A stretch of DNA of 64,000 nucleotides from Acidobacteriota bacterium (GTDB lineage: Bacteria > Acidobacteriota > Vicinamibacteria > Marinacidobacterales > Marinacidobacteraceae): NCBI GenBank assembly GCA_022826825.1, contig JAJDUD010000007.1, positions 40,880-104,879 on the forward strand, written 5' to 3'. Below, in pieces: positions 35,809 to 43,352 of this stretch. A model generated the notes under the pieces. The model worked only from the letters and a program-made list of their open reading frames with translations, did no database searches and was not told where the DNA came from. Each line of letters starts with the position of its first letter. Position 1 is the stretch's first letter. A program made the translations under genes and the position numbers.

Positions 35809-36010
35809 GGCACGCACCAACGTGAACATCGACGAAAAGGCCTGCGCGGAAGTCATGCGCCGCTACCAACTGCGAACGAAGCGCGACGCGGTCAATCTCG
35901 CGCTCCGCATCGTCGCCGCGGAGCCCTTCGACATCGACCGCGCGCGGCAAATGCGCGGCGCCGGCTGGGAAGGCGACCTCGACACCATGCGTTCCCATCG
36001 CCCCGAGTGA
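35807..36010 (+). CDS. vapB: VapB-type antitoxin
   Basis: 67 residues from ATG 35807. MARTNVNIDEKACAEVMRRY then QLRTKRDAVNLALRIVAAEP is the ribbon-helix-helix pattern of VapB (DUF2191) antitoxins: N-terminal beta strand, then two helices for operator binding. The C-terminal tail (ARQMRGAGWEGDLDTMRSHR) is the flexible part that caps the toxin's active site, with the common GxGWxGDL motif. Stop overlaps the toxin start (GTGA). Confidence 0.93.
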   Translation: MARTNVNIDEKACAEVMRRYQLRTKRDAVNLALRIVAAEPFDIDRARQMRGAGWEGDLDTMRSHRPE

Positions 36011-36399
36011 TCCTCATCGACACCTCGGCGTGGGTCGAATTCCTCCGGGACACGGGATCGTCCGTCTGCGACCGCGTGGAAGCGGTGCTGGAGAAGGACA
36101 TCGCAACCTGCGACCCCATCCGCATGGAGGTCCTCGCCGGCGCCCGAGACGAGTGGCATCTTGCCGGCCTCCGAAGACTTCTGGCCCGCGCCACCGTCCT
36201 TCCGACGGTACCCGTGGACCATGAGGAAGCCGCCGCCCTCTACCGCCTCTGCCGGCGTCGCGGGGAGACCGTCCGCAGTCTGACCGACTGCCTGATCGCC
36301 GCGGTCGCGATCCGCGCCGAGGTCACCATCCTCCACCACGACCGGGACTTCAAGGTGTTGGCGCGCCACACGGCGCTGCGAATCGACGCACCCGGCTGA
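36007..36399 (+). CDS. vapC: VapC-type PIN-domain ribonuclease toxin
   Basis: 130 residues from GTG 36007, overlapping vapB by four bases. PIN active-site acids: Asp5 in LIDTSAWVEFLR, Glu41 in DPIRMEVLAGAR, Asp94 in SLTDCLIAAVAI, and Asp112/Asp114 in HHDRDF. VapC toxins cut tRNA or rRNA; the target here is unknown. The stop codon TGA (36397-36399) lies within the downstream copy of the parE 3'-end repeat, so toxin gene and repeat are fused. Confidence 0.93.
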   Translation: MILIDTSAWVEFLRDTGSSVCDRVEAVLEKDIATCDPIRMEVLAGARDEWHLAGLRRLLARATVLPTVPVDHEEAAALYRLCRRRGETVRSLTDCLIAAVAIRAEVTILHHDRDFKVLARHTALRIDAPG

Positions 36400-36440
36400 T
36401 CCGGGACGGCGCCCTCGACCCCGCTCCGCTGGATCTGTAG
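36396..36440 (+). repeat. Direct repeat, downstream copy: parE 3'-end remnant
   Basis: Partner of 35477-35521. It brackets the 875-bp segment with the tandem repeats and vapBC. It looks like the footprint left when a segment inserts at the 3' end of a gene and restores that end. Confidence 0.75.
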
Positions 36441-36515
36441 AGCGCGAGGCGGGGCCGGGGCTCGCGAGGGCATGGTGCCTATCTCCGACCGGAAATACGA
36501 CTCCGCTCCCGCCAA

Positions 36516-37244
36516 CTACGAATCGAACGCCACCAGCACCTCGTGGGTACAAAGGTCGTCGCCCTTTCCCTGCGGATGGCCGGCTACGACGAAACGGCTG
36601 ACCGGAGCCCGGGATTCTGACGAAACCAGTTCGCTCCAGACTCGCTCAACGAACCGGGCGCCCACTGGCTGTTGTGCTTCGGGCGGCACGTCGATGATTT
36701 CCTCCGCCCAGTCGCATCCTGTGAGGAACAGAACCCTCTTGGGGCGGAAGATCTCGAGTTCCAGTTTCAGCAGCTTCTCGCAGCCGCGACGCTGAGCGCG
36801 CATGACAGGAGCCGGTGGGTTCATTCCGCGCGGGGGTTCGGACCGGGACACCTTGTAGAGGTTCGACCAAACGATGTGGTTCGACCAGTCGTCTTCGCTC
36901 GCGCCGTCCACGAGCGACAACGTCACTCGACGGATTACCCGCCAGAAGGCGGACCTGGCGGGGTTGTAGTCGTCCCGGCTGTGCCACTGGCGGATAACCC
37001 AGGACATGGACTCCTCACTCAGCCTGCGGGCCAGCTCCTTCCGTTCGCCCGCATCGGACAACTGCCGAAGATCGCTGTCCCAACCGCCATGGGTGGCGCG
37101 CCCTACAACCATTAGTTCTCCCCGGTAACACGACCCCCGTTCCGCGGCAAAGCCGGCCAGGGGATCCTGGTAGTCGCTGAACTGCTCGGCGATCGGTTCG
37201 AAGACCCACTCGGCCAAGCCTGGTGTCAGTTTGGCGTTGCTCAT
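36516..37244 (-). CDS. Uracil-DNA-glycosylase-like protein (tentative)
   Basis: 242 residues. No certain family. The layout resembles the UDG superfamily: strand/loop GELMVVGRATHGGW near residue 43, HIVWSNLYKVSRSEPPRG in the middle, LELEIFRPKRVLFLTGCDWA late, and FVVAGHPQGKGDD near the C-terminus in the place of the HPS motif. This is pattern reading from memory. It starts four bases inside the end of the FtsA paralogue (ATGA), so it belongs to that operon, as its last gene. Cytoplasmic; no signal or membrane segment. Confidence 0.75.
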   Translation of the reverse strand: MSNAKLTPGLAEWVFEPIAEQFSDYQDPLAGFAAERGSCYRGELMVVGRATHGGWDSDLRQLSDAGERKELARRLSEESMSWVIRQWHSRDDYNPARSAFWRVIRRVTLSLVDGASEDDWSNHIVWSNLYKVSRSEPPRGMNPPAPVMRAQRRGCEKLLKLELEIFRPKRVLFLTGCDWAEEIIDVPPEAQQPVGARFVERVWSELVSSESRAPVSRFVVAGHPQGKGDDLCTHEVLVAFDS

Positions 37245-38476
37245 GCGGTTACTCCCGACTCGGGTGTGCAGCTCGGTAAGTCCGGGTCGAGCTCACCCCC
37301 GCGCCAAAGTGCCCCGTAGCGGCACAGACCGACGGCGGTGGCAAGCGCGGGGCCGGTTGCCACACTGGGCTGACTGACCAGTCCGCGAGGACCACGCCTC
37401 TCGGCCTCCGCGCCGAACACCAACCGGGCGATCTCGCTCAGGCCGTTGAGGTTTGCCCCGCCCCCCGTGAGCACGATGGTTCGGGGGATCTCTCGGAGCA
37501 CGCTGCCCAACTCGTCGCGGATCTTGGTGAGATCGCTCTCCGCTCGCTGCCGCAGGACATCGGCGAGCAGACGGCGGCGCCACCGCTTCGGGTAGCCGCC
37601 CGAGGTCTGGATCTTGAAGTAATCATCCTCGGGGACCTCTTCCACGAGTGCGACGCCGTAGCGGCGCTTCGCCTGCTCCGCGCGGGCGTGGGACATCTTC
37701 AGTCCGAGGGCGAGATCTTTCGTGTACGCCCTGCCGCCGCTTGGCATCAGGTCCGAATGCCGCAGCGCCCCATTCCGAAACACCGCGATCTCGGTCGTCA
37801 TGGCTCCGATGTCGAGGAGCACCACGCCCTCCTGCCGCTCTTCCCCGGTGAGGACGCCGTAGCCGTTGGCGAGGGGGGCGGCCACCAGGCGCTCGATGCG
37901 GATGCCGGCCCCGCTTACCGCCTCCTTGAAGCGCTGCAGGGCGGCGCGAGGGCAGCTCACCAGATGGACGTGTGCCTCGACCTTTTGTCCGGTCCAGCCG
38001 ATTGGGTCGTCGGTCAAATCGAGGTCGTCTACCCAGAACTCCTGCGGCACCGCGTGCAGGATTTCGTACGGAGGACGACGCCAGACCGTGTCCCCGTCGC
38101 GCACGGCCGCCATCACCGCCCGATGGACATCGGACTCAACGATGTGGTGACCTGGTCCGCGGACGGAAACGGTCCCCGCCGAGTTGATGCTCCGCCGGGT
38201 CCGGCTCCCCACCGAGACGAAGGCGGAGCCCACTTCCACCCCGGCCGCCTGCTCGACTTCCCTGACCGCCTGCCGCACCGCGTCGGTGACCCCGCCCGGG
38301 CGGACCGCCTCGCCGTACTGGACGAAGTTCCGGGACTCCGCGCTTCCGACGGCAAGAACCTCGAGTAGCGGCGTTCCCTCCGTCTCGCAGGACGATTCCG
38401 GCGCCCGCGCAAGCACCGCGCGCACCGTATCGGACCCGATGTCAATGCCACAGAGCAAGTCTTCCGGGGTGGTCAT
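37241..38476 (-). CDS. FtsA paralogue without C-terminal membrane helix
   Basis: 411 residues from ATG 38476 (MTTPEDLLCGIDIGSD), the same opening as the dcw FtsA (MTRPADLLCGIDIGSD). An upstream ATG at 38548 would overlap the ankyrin gene. It is an actin-fold ATPase with all landmarks: GIDIGSD, VGSRTRRSINS in the 1C region, EGVVLLDIGAMTTEIAVF, VLTGGGANLNGL. By eye it is roughly three-quarters identical to the FtsA at 55547-56833. The decisive difference is the end: it stops with ELDPDLPSCTPESGVTA and lacks the amphipathic RSALLEMGRAIGDGLRRVAG helix that ties FtsA to the membrane. It starts 20 bp after the ankyrin gene. Confidence 0.93.
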   Translation of the reverse strand: MTTPEDLLCGIDIGSDTVRAVLARAPESSCETEGTPLLEVLAVGSAESRNFVQYGEAVRPGGVTDAVRQAVREVEQAAGVEVGSAFVSVGSRTRRSINSAGTVSVRGPGHHIVESDVHRAVMAAVRDGDTVWRRPPYEILHAVPQEFWVDDLDLTDDPIGWTGQKVEAHVHLVSCPRAALQRFKEAVSGAGIRIERLVAAPLANGYGVLTGEERQEGVVLLDIGAMTTEIAVFRNGALRHSDLMPSGGRAYTKDLALGLKMSHARAEQAKRRYGVALVEEVPEDDYFKIQTSGGYPKRWRRRLLADVLRQRAESDLTKIRDELGSVLREIPRTIVLTGGGANLNGLSEIARLVFGAEAERRGPRGLVSQPSVATGPALATAVGLCRYGALWRGGELDPDLPSCTPESGVTA

Positions 38477-38496
38477 CACGATTGCCGCCCGCGCCG

Positions 38497-39630
38497 TCAG
38501 CGCCGGTTCGCTGAATCCTGCAACCGCCGTTTGATCTCCGCGCGCCACTCGACTGTTTCAACGACATCGGCGGGTGTCTGTCCCGTTGCGTCGCGAAGTG
38601 AAGCGTCCGCGCCGCGATCAAGCAGGAGGGCGAGACCGCCATCATCCGACCAAGACGCGCGCGCTGCCCAATGGAGAGGGGTCCTCCCTTGTTCATCGCG
38701 GGCGTCGATGCAAGCGCCGTGATCGAGGAGCCGCGGCAGTATGTGCTGATTGTGCGGACATTCTGCCGCCAGATGAAGAGGGGTCACGCCACTGTTGTCT
38801 CGGGCATTGACGTCGGCTCCTGCATTGACGAGGACCGCGACACACTCCGGATGCCAGGACGCGGCATGCAGAGCGGTTCCACCATATTCGTCGCGGGCAC
38901 TGACATCGGCGCCGCGATCCATGAGCTCCCTGAGCTGTACCGTCCGAAAGGCCGATGCTGCGCGGATGAGGGCCGTCCTGCCACGATCGTTCCGAGCATC
39001 AATGTCGGCGCCTCGGTCAATGAGTACAGCGAGCACGTTATCGGAGTCTCGATGGCGTTGTGCGCAAAGCAGCGGGGTCCGCCGTCGGTCGTCTCTCGCG
39101 TCGATCTCGGCGCCCCGGTCGAGGAGCAGAGCAGCGATAGCGGGATTGATCTCAGGGCGCGCTGCGTGATGTAGCGGGGATCTCCGTCGGTCGTCGCGGG
39201 CGTTGGGGTCGGCGCCCCGGTCGATGAGCAGAGCAACTGTGTCGGGATCGGCGTTACCCCTCACCGCGTGATGGAGCGGGGGTCTCCGCCGGTCGTCGCG
39301 GGCGTTGATGTCGGCGCCCCGGTCGAGGAGTAGAGCGACTACGTCGGGATCGGGGTTCCAGCGCGCCGCGTGATGAAGCGGAGTCTGGAGGCGGCTGTCG
39401 TGGGCGCTGATGGCCGCGCCTCGGTCCAGCTTCTCTGCGATCTCTTCTGGAGAAGCTCGCCCCATCCAGTCCCTGTCCAAGAGATGCGATCGGCGACTGC
39501 GGGGTTCTGGATCTGAAAGCTGAGCGGCATGCGTTCCCGTCTCGGCCTTGAACACGCCGACACCTACAACACCGACCTGAACGAACTGCCGGCGGCTGAT
39601 GCGGTCGGTCCGCTGTGCCGGGTTCTTCAT
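38497..39630 (-). CDS. Ankyrin-repeat protein with Tat-like signal
   Basis: 377 residues from ATG 39630, preceded by GGAGGCGCAGGA. The N-terminus RTDRISRRQFVQVGVVGVGV fits the SRRxF twin-arginine signal, suggesting export of a folded protein, though the hydrophobic part is short. From about residue 65 there are eight full ankyrin repeats and one partial (consensus INARDDRRRTPLHHAAR then DxVALLLDRGAD), ending at ADVVETVEWRAEIKRRLQ. First gene of the operon with the FtsA paralogue and the UDG-like protein. Partner protein unknown. Confidence 0.9.
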   Translation of the reverse strand: MKNPAQRTDRISRRQFVQVGVVGVGVFKAETGTHAAQLSDPEPRSRRSHLLDRDWMGRASPEEIAEKLDRGAAISAHDSRLQTPLHHAARWNPDPDVVALLLDRGADINARDDRRRPPLHHAVRGNADPDTVALLIDRGADPNARDDRRRSPLHHAARPEINPAIAALLLDRGAEIDARDDRRRTPLLCAQRHRDSDNVLAVLIDRGADIDARNDRGRTALIRAASAFRTVQLRELMDRGADVSARDEYGGTALHAASWHPECVAVLVNAGADVNARDNSGVTPLHLAAECPHNQHILPRLLDHGACIDARDEQGRTPLHWAARASWSDDGGLALLLDRGADASLRDATGQTPADVVETVEWRAEIKRRLQDSANRR

Positions 39631-40018
39631 TCCTGCGCCTCCGAGTGCTCTGCACATTCTGGGAAACATGGACGCCAGAAACTGCCACCCGTGCTTTCCG
39701 GTTGCGGTTCTCGTTGCTCGCGCGTCCCAAGCCGGTACGGCAGGCGGAGCGCGAACGCTGGTGACACCCCGGTTCCGGATGCGCCGGATCTGGAGAGAGG
39801 GCGCCGGCAAGCACTCCCGGACCGACCCGTCCCCGCCGGGAGGACGCGCCGTAGGTCGGCGTTCCCGAGCCCGCGTGCGACACGGGTTCCCGACGTTCCC
39901 CTGGAGCCACATTCTCGCAGCGACCGGACCCGGGGTCGCGCCAAACCGGTGCGCCCGCGAAGGCTGCCGACCGGATCGACCGCGTCGCGGCCTTATGCCT
40001 CTCACGTAAGCGGGCCGT
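39631..40018. other. Non-coding gap between divergent ankyrin and YchF-like genes
   Basis: 388 bp with no convincing gene. It must hold the promoters for both directions, but no clear -10/-35 pair is seen. Around 39848-39905 there is a worn copy of the type B repeat (GTAGGTCGGCGTTCCCGAG and later GGGTTCCCGACGTTCCC). Confidence 0.5.
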
Positions 40019-41104
40019 ATGCCCGTACCATCCCCGCCCGTGCGCGCCGGAATCGTCGGCTTCGCCGCTTCCGGCAAGAAGACCCTCTTTTCGCTCCTGA
40101 CCCAGGCGGCCCAGGCCGGCTACGCGGCGGGTGCGAAGCGGGGGGTGCTCGCGGTCCCCGACGAGCGGCTGGAGGTCGTCGCGCGGCTCCACCACTCCCG
40201 GACGATCGTCCCCGCCACCGTCGAAGTGGTGCTCATCCCCGCTCTCCGGCGCGGCGCCCGGGGCCAGACCGAGAACCTGGCGGCGCTCCGCGATGTGGAC
40301 GCCATCGTGCACGTGGCCCGCGCCTTCGATGACCCGACCGTTCCGTCTCCCTTCGACTCGGTGGACCCGGCGCGGGATGCGGTGAACCTGGAACTGGAAC
40401 TGCTTCTCACCGATCTCGCGGTCCTCGAGAAGCGGATCGCCCGGCTCGACTACGACCGGGCCCGGGGAAAGCCGGAGGCCGTCCGGGGCGAGCGCGATCT
40501 GCTGGACCGGGCGCGGCGGGAAGTGGAGCGGGAGGCGCCGCTGCGGGAGGCGCTCTCCCGGGACGAGCGGAAACGCCTCGCGGGCTACGGGCTGATGAGC
40601 GCCAAGCCGCACCTCGTGGTGGTGAACGTCGGCGAGGAGGAAGCGGGCCGGGACCCGGGTAGCTGGCCGGGGCTCGAAACCCTGGCCGCGCGGCCCGAAA
40701 CGAAGCTCACCACCATCTCGGCCCGGATCGAGGCCGAGATCGCGGAGCTGCCCGAGGACGACGCGGTGGAGTTCCGGCGGGACCTGGGAGTCGAGGCCGG
40801 CGCCGCCGACCGGGTCATCCGGGCCATCTTCGAGCTGATGGACCAGGCCACCTTCTACACGGCCGCCGAGAACGAGGCCCGCGCCTGGCTGTTCCGCCGC
40901 CACACGCGCGCTCGAGACGTCGCCGGTGACATCCACACCGACATGGCGCGGGGTTTCATCCGGGCGGAGGTGGTCGCCTACGATGCCCTGGTGGAAGCCG
41001 GCTCCTGGGACGCGGCGCGGAAGCAGGGAGCGCTGCGCCTCGAGGGGAAGGACTATCCGGTGCAGGACGGCGACGTGCTGCTGATCCGGTTCAACGTGGG
41101 CTGA
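40019..41104 (+). CDS. Degenerate YchF/Obg-like NTPase
   Basis: 361 residues. The overall YchF plan is kept: G domain, coiled-coil insert (about residues 120-190, ELELLLTDLAVLEKRIARLD), then the TGS-containing C-terminus (ELMDQATFYTAAENEARAWL, GDIHTDMARGFIRAEVVAYD, LEGKDYPVQDGDVLLIRFNV). The GTPase motifs are worn: G1 reads GFAASGKKTLF (Ser/Thr after GK replaced by Lys), the DxxG of G3 is PALRRGARG-like with no Asp, and the NVDE-type G4 is VVNVGEEE. It is either inactive in hydrolysis or binds another ligand. A standard ychF is probably elsewhere in the genome. Confidence 0.85.
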   Translation: MPVPSPPVRAGIVGFAASGKKTLFSLLTQAAQAGYAAGAKRGVLAVPDERLEVVARLHHSRTIVPATVEVVLIPALRRGARGQTENLAALRDVDAIVHVARAFDDPTVPSPFDSVDPARDAVNLELELLLTDLAVLEKRIARLDYDRARGKPEAVRGERDLLDRARREVEREAPLREALSRDERKRLAGYGLMSAKPHLVVVNVGEEEAGRDPGSWPGLETLAARPETKLTTISARIEAEIAELPEDDAVEFRRDLGVEAGAADRVIRAIFELMDQATFYTAAENEARAWLFRRHTRARDVAGDIHTDMARGFIRAEVVAYDALVEAGSWDAARKQGALRLEGKDYPVQDGDVLLIRFNVG

Positions 41105-41355
41105 AGCGCGCCGGAAGCGATCCGGCGTGTGGTCCGCCGCGCTGCGCTGCGGCAGGTGCCCTGAGGGCGAGCGGGGTTTGAGCCGTAGCTGGGCTTTGCC
41201 CAGCGTGCCGGCCGGAGGCCGGCGTTCCAAGCCGGGCGTGCCATCCCGGTACATGACGTGGTGCGCTTCGCAGCCCTCTCGGGCCGCGATGCGGCCGGAG
41301 GCCGGGGTTCCCGGACATCGTGCTTTCGCGGTGGGTGGAGAGTGCGATCTTGGAG
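41105..41355. repeat. Gap with type B repeats ahead of the dcw cluster
   Basis: No gene seen. A reversed type B unit lies at 41205-41235 (GTGCCGGCCGGAGGCCGGCG, then TTCCAAGCCGG) and a fragment at 41283-41315 (GCGGCCGGAGGCCGGGGTTC, then CCGGACATCG). GGGCTTTGCCCAGC at 41191-41204 is a small extra hairpin. Confidence 0.6.
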
Positions 41356-41390
41356 GTGGCTATTTGTGGTTGAAAGTGGTAAAAATAGGA
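41356..41390 (+). promoter_or_regulatory. Candidate MraZ box: GTGGN repeats with 10-bp period
   Basis: GTGGC (41356), GTGGT (41366), GTGGT (41376) and a weaker TAGGA (41386) are spaced exactly 10 bp, each with a 5-base spacer. MraZ binds three or four such G-rich pentamers upstream of its own gene in other bacteria. The AT-rich tail (GTAAAAATAGG) may contain the -10 box. About 95 bases remain to the mraZ start. Confidence 0.6.
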
Positions 41391-41484
41391 AACCCTTCCT
41401 TCTCATTCAGCGATCAAATCCAGCGTTAGGTCCCGGAGTGGGCTGGGAGGCCGCCACCACCCAGTCCCAGCCCCCTCCGAACTC

Positions 41485-41922
41485 GTGTTTCGCGGCAATC
41501 ATCCCGCCACCGTGGACGCCAAGGGTAGGTTGAAGGTTCCGGCTGCTTTTCTCGAGTCGCTGAAGCAGTTCGGCACGCGGGTCTTCGTGACCAGTCTCAA
41601 GGGCGACTGCGTCGCCATCTTCCCCATGCCGGTCTGGGAAGAGATCGAATCGCGGATGCGGGCCCGCGGCGAACTGGACCCGATCCGGCGGAAGTTCCTG
41701 AAGGTCACGAGCTTCTACGGGCAGGTGGCCGAGCTGGACGCTCAGAACCGGCTGTTGCTCCCGCAGCAGACCCGTACCAGCGCCAACACCGTGGGAAAGG
41801 TGGACGTGCTGGGGCAGGGGCGCTACCTCGAGGCGTGGGATCACGAGCCCCTGGAAGCCGAAATCAAGGCCAAGCCGCTGAGCGACGACGAACTGGCCAC
41901 CTTGGCCCAGGAGGGAATCTGA
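41485..41922 (+). CDS. mraZ: Transcriptional regulator MraZ
   Basis: 145 residues from GTG 41485 (MFRGNHPATVDAKGRLKVPA). Two AbrB-like MraZ repeats: VDAKGRLKVPAAF and LDAQNRLLLPQQ, each a DxxGR/DxxNR type motif. MraZ forms a ring and represses or tunes the dcw operon by binding G-rich direct repeats, a candidate for which lies at 41356-41390. First gene of the cluster; rsmH follows. Confidence 0.95.
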   Translation: MFRGNHPATVDAKGRLKVPAAFLESLKQFGTRVFVTSLKGDCVAIFPMPVWEEIESRMRARGELDPIRRKFLKVTSFYGQVAELDAQNRLLLPQQTRTSANTVGKVDVLGQGRYLEAWDHEPLEAEIKAKPLSDDELATLAQEGI

Positions 41923-42036
41923 GTCTGGATTCCGGAAGGAATGTTCGCGCAGTTCTCTCCCGCCCGCCGTCCCGCGCCGCCCCGGTTCCCGCTCCCGTTG
42001 CTTCGCGCCCGGCTCTCCTTCGGGGCTCGCTCTGAG

Positions 42037-42969
42037 ATGACCGCGACCGGGGCGCCGGAGCCGCCCGTCCATCAGCCGGTGCTCCGGGACACGGTGGTGC
42101 GCTGGCTGGCTCCCCGCTCCGGCGGGCGATACCTCGACGGCACGTTCGGGCGCGGCGGGCACACGGAGGCCATTCTGGCGGCCGATCCCGGGGCCCTCGT
42201 CCTCGGTCTCGACAAGGATCCGGAGGCGGCGCCCGCGGCGGCCGCGCTTGCCGCCCGCGAGCCCCGCTTCCGCTTCCTGGCGGCCGATTTCGCCGAACTC
42301 GGGTCGGCCCTCGACGAGGTGGGCTGGGACCGGGTGGACGGCATCCTCCTCGACCTCGGCCTCTCCAGCCCGCAGCTCGAGATGGCCGAACGCGGCTTCG
42401 CGCTCCGGCACGACGGCCCGCTGGACATGCGGTACGACCCCGGCTCGGGGGAGACGGCGGCCGAGTTGCTGGATCGGCTCGACGAGCGGGAGATCGCCGA
42501 TCTGCTGTTCGGCATCGGCGAGCGGCGGTCCCGCGCCATCGCCCGGCGGATCGTGGCCCGCCGCCCGCTCGCGACAACCGGGGACCTGCGCGCCGCCGTG
42601 ATCGCTGCCGTCGGACCGCGCCGGGGACGGATCGACCCCGCCACCCGGACCTTCCTCGCCGTCCGCTCGGCGGTGAATCGCGAGCCCCAGGCCCTCGCCG
42701 CCGCACTCCACGAGGCCCCCGCGCGGCTGCTCGAGCAAGGCGTCCTGGCGGTCATCTCCTATCACTCCGGGGAAGACCGTCCCGTGAAGCACACCTTCCG
42801 CCGGCTCGCCGCCCAGTCCGAGTTCGAACTGGGAACGCGGCGGCCCATCCGTCCGGACGAAGGCGAGTCGGACGCCAATCGGCGGTCGCGGAGCGCCTGC
42901 CTGCGGATCCTGCGCCGCGTTCAGGCGAGTGGGGCGGGAGCGGCGCCCCGGGAGGAGATCGAGCGATGA
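42037..42969 (+). CDS. rsmH: 16S rRNA (cytosine1402-N4)-methyltransferase RsmH
   Basis: 310 residues from ATG 42037 (MTATGAPEPPVHQPVLRDTV), a normal family length. An in-frame ATG at 41941 would add 32 Arg/Pro-rich residues and has GGAAGGA too close to it. SAM site: YLDGTFGRGGHTEAIL; GILLDLGLSSPQLE; MAERGFALRHDGPLDMRYDP; and the C-terminal VISYHSGEDRPVKHTFRRLA. Overlaps ftsL by four bases (ATGA). Confidence 0.95.
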   Translation: MTATGAPEPPVHQPVLRDTVVRWLAPRSGGRYLDGTFGRGGHTEAILAADPGALVLGLDKDPEAAPAAAALAAREPRFRFLAADFAELGSALDEVGWDRVDGILLDLGLSSPQLEMAERGFALRHDGPLDMRYDPGSGETAAELLDRLDEREIADLLFGIGERRSRAIARRIVARRPLATTGDLRAAVIAAVGPRRGRIDPATRTFLAVRSAVNREPQALAAALHEAPARLLEQGVLAVISYHSGEDRPVKHTFRRLAAQSEFELGTRRPIRPDEGESDANRRSRSACLRILRRVQASGAGAAPREEIER

Positions 42970-43352
42970 GTCCGGAGCATTTCGAGGTCACCTACCGCCC
43001 GGACAACCAGTGGCTGCACCGGAAGTTCGACCGCAAGCGCTACGCGCAGCTTCTTCTCTACCTCGCGATCGGGATCTTCGCGCTGACGGCGGCGGTTGCC
43101 GCCACCTGGCCGCACCTCGAGGCCATTCGGCTCGGTTATCGCGTTGAAGAACTCCGCCTTGAGCGGGATCAGCTCCAAAAGGACATCGAGCGCTACCGGC
43201 TCGAGTTGGGCGAGCTCACCGATCCGAGTTCCGTCGAGCGGCTCGCCCGCGAAACGTATGGACTCCGGCCCGCGGGGGAGCGCGTGATCCTCGAAACCCC
43301 CGAGGCCGCGGCGGACGTCCGCGGCGACACCGGGAGTTCGCCGGCGCGATGA
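42966..43352 (+). CDS. ftsL: Cell division protein FtsL/FtsB-like
   Basis: 128 residues. A polar N-terminus (1-28), one membrane segment (YAQLLLYLAIGIFALTAAVA), then a periplasmic coiled coil (RLGYRVEELRLERDQLQKDI) and a 'DPSSVERLARETYGLRPAGE' tail typical of septum-formation FtsL/DivIC proteins. It links FtsQ with the FtsWI synthase. Position between rsmH and ftsI supports FtsL. Overlaps both neighbours by four bases. Confidence 0.88.
   Translation: MSPEHFEVTYRPDNQWLHRKFDRKRYAQLLLYLAIGIFALTAAVAATWPHLEAIRLGYRVEELRLERDQLQKDIERYRLELGELTDPSSVERLARETYGLRPAGERVILETPEAAADVRGDTGSSPAR

Noticed and set aside
37241..38476. FtsA paralogue as a pseudogene
   Set aside because: The frame is intact over 411 codons, all ATPase motifs are present, and it is coupled to its neighbours; only the C-terminal helix differs.
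41941..42036. Upstream ATG of rsmH as the start
   Set aside because: It adds an Arg/Pro-rich stretch not seen in the family, and the SD-like GGAAGGA abuts the ATG too closely.
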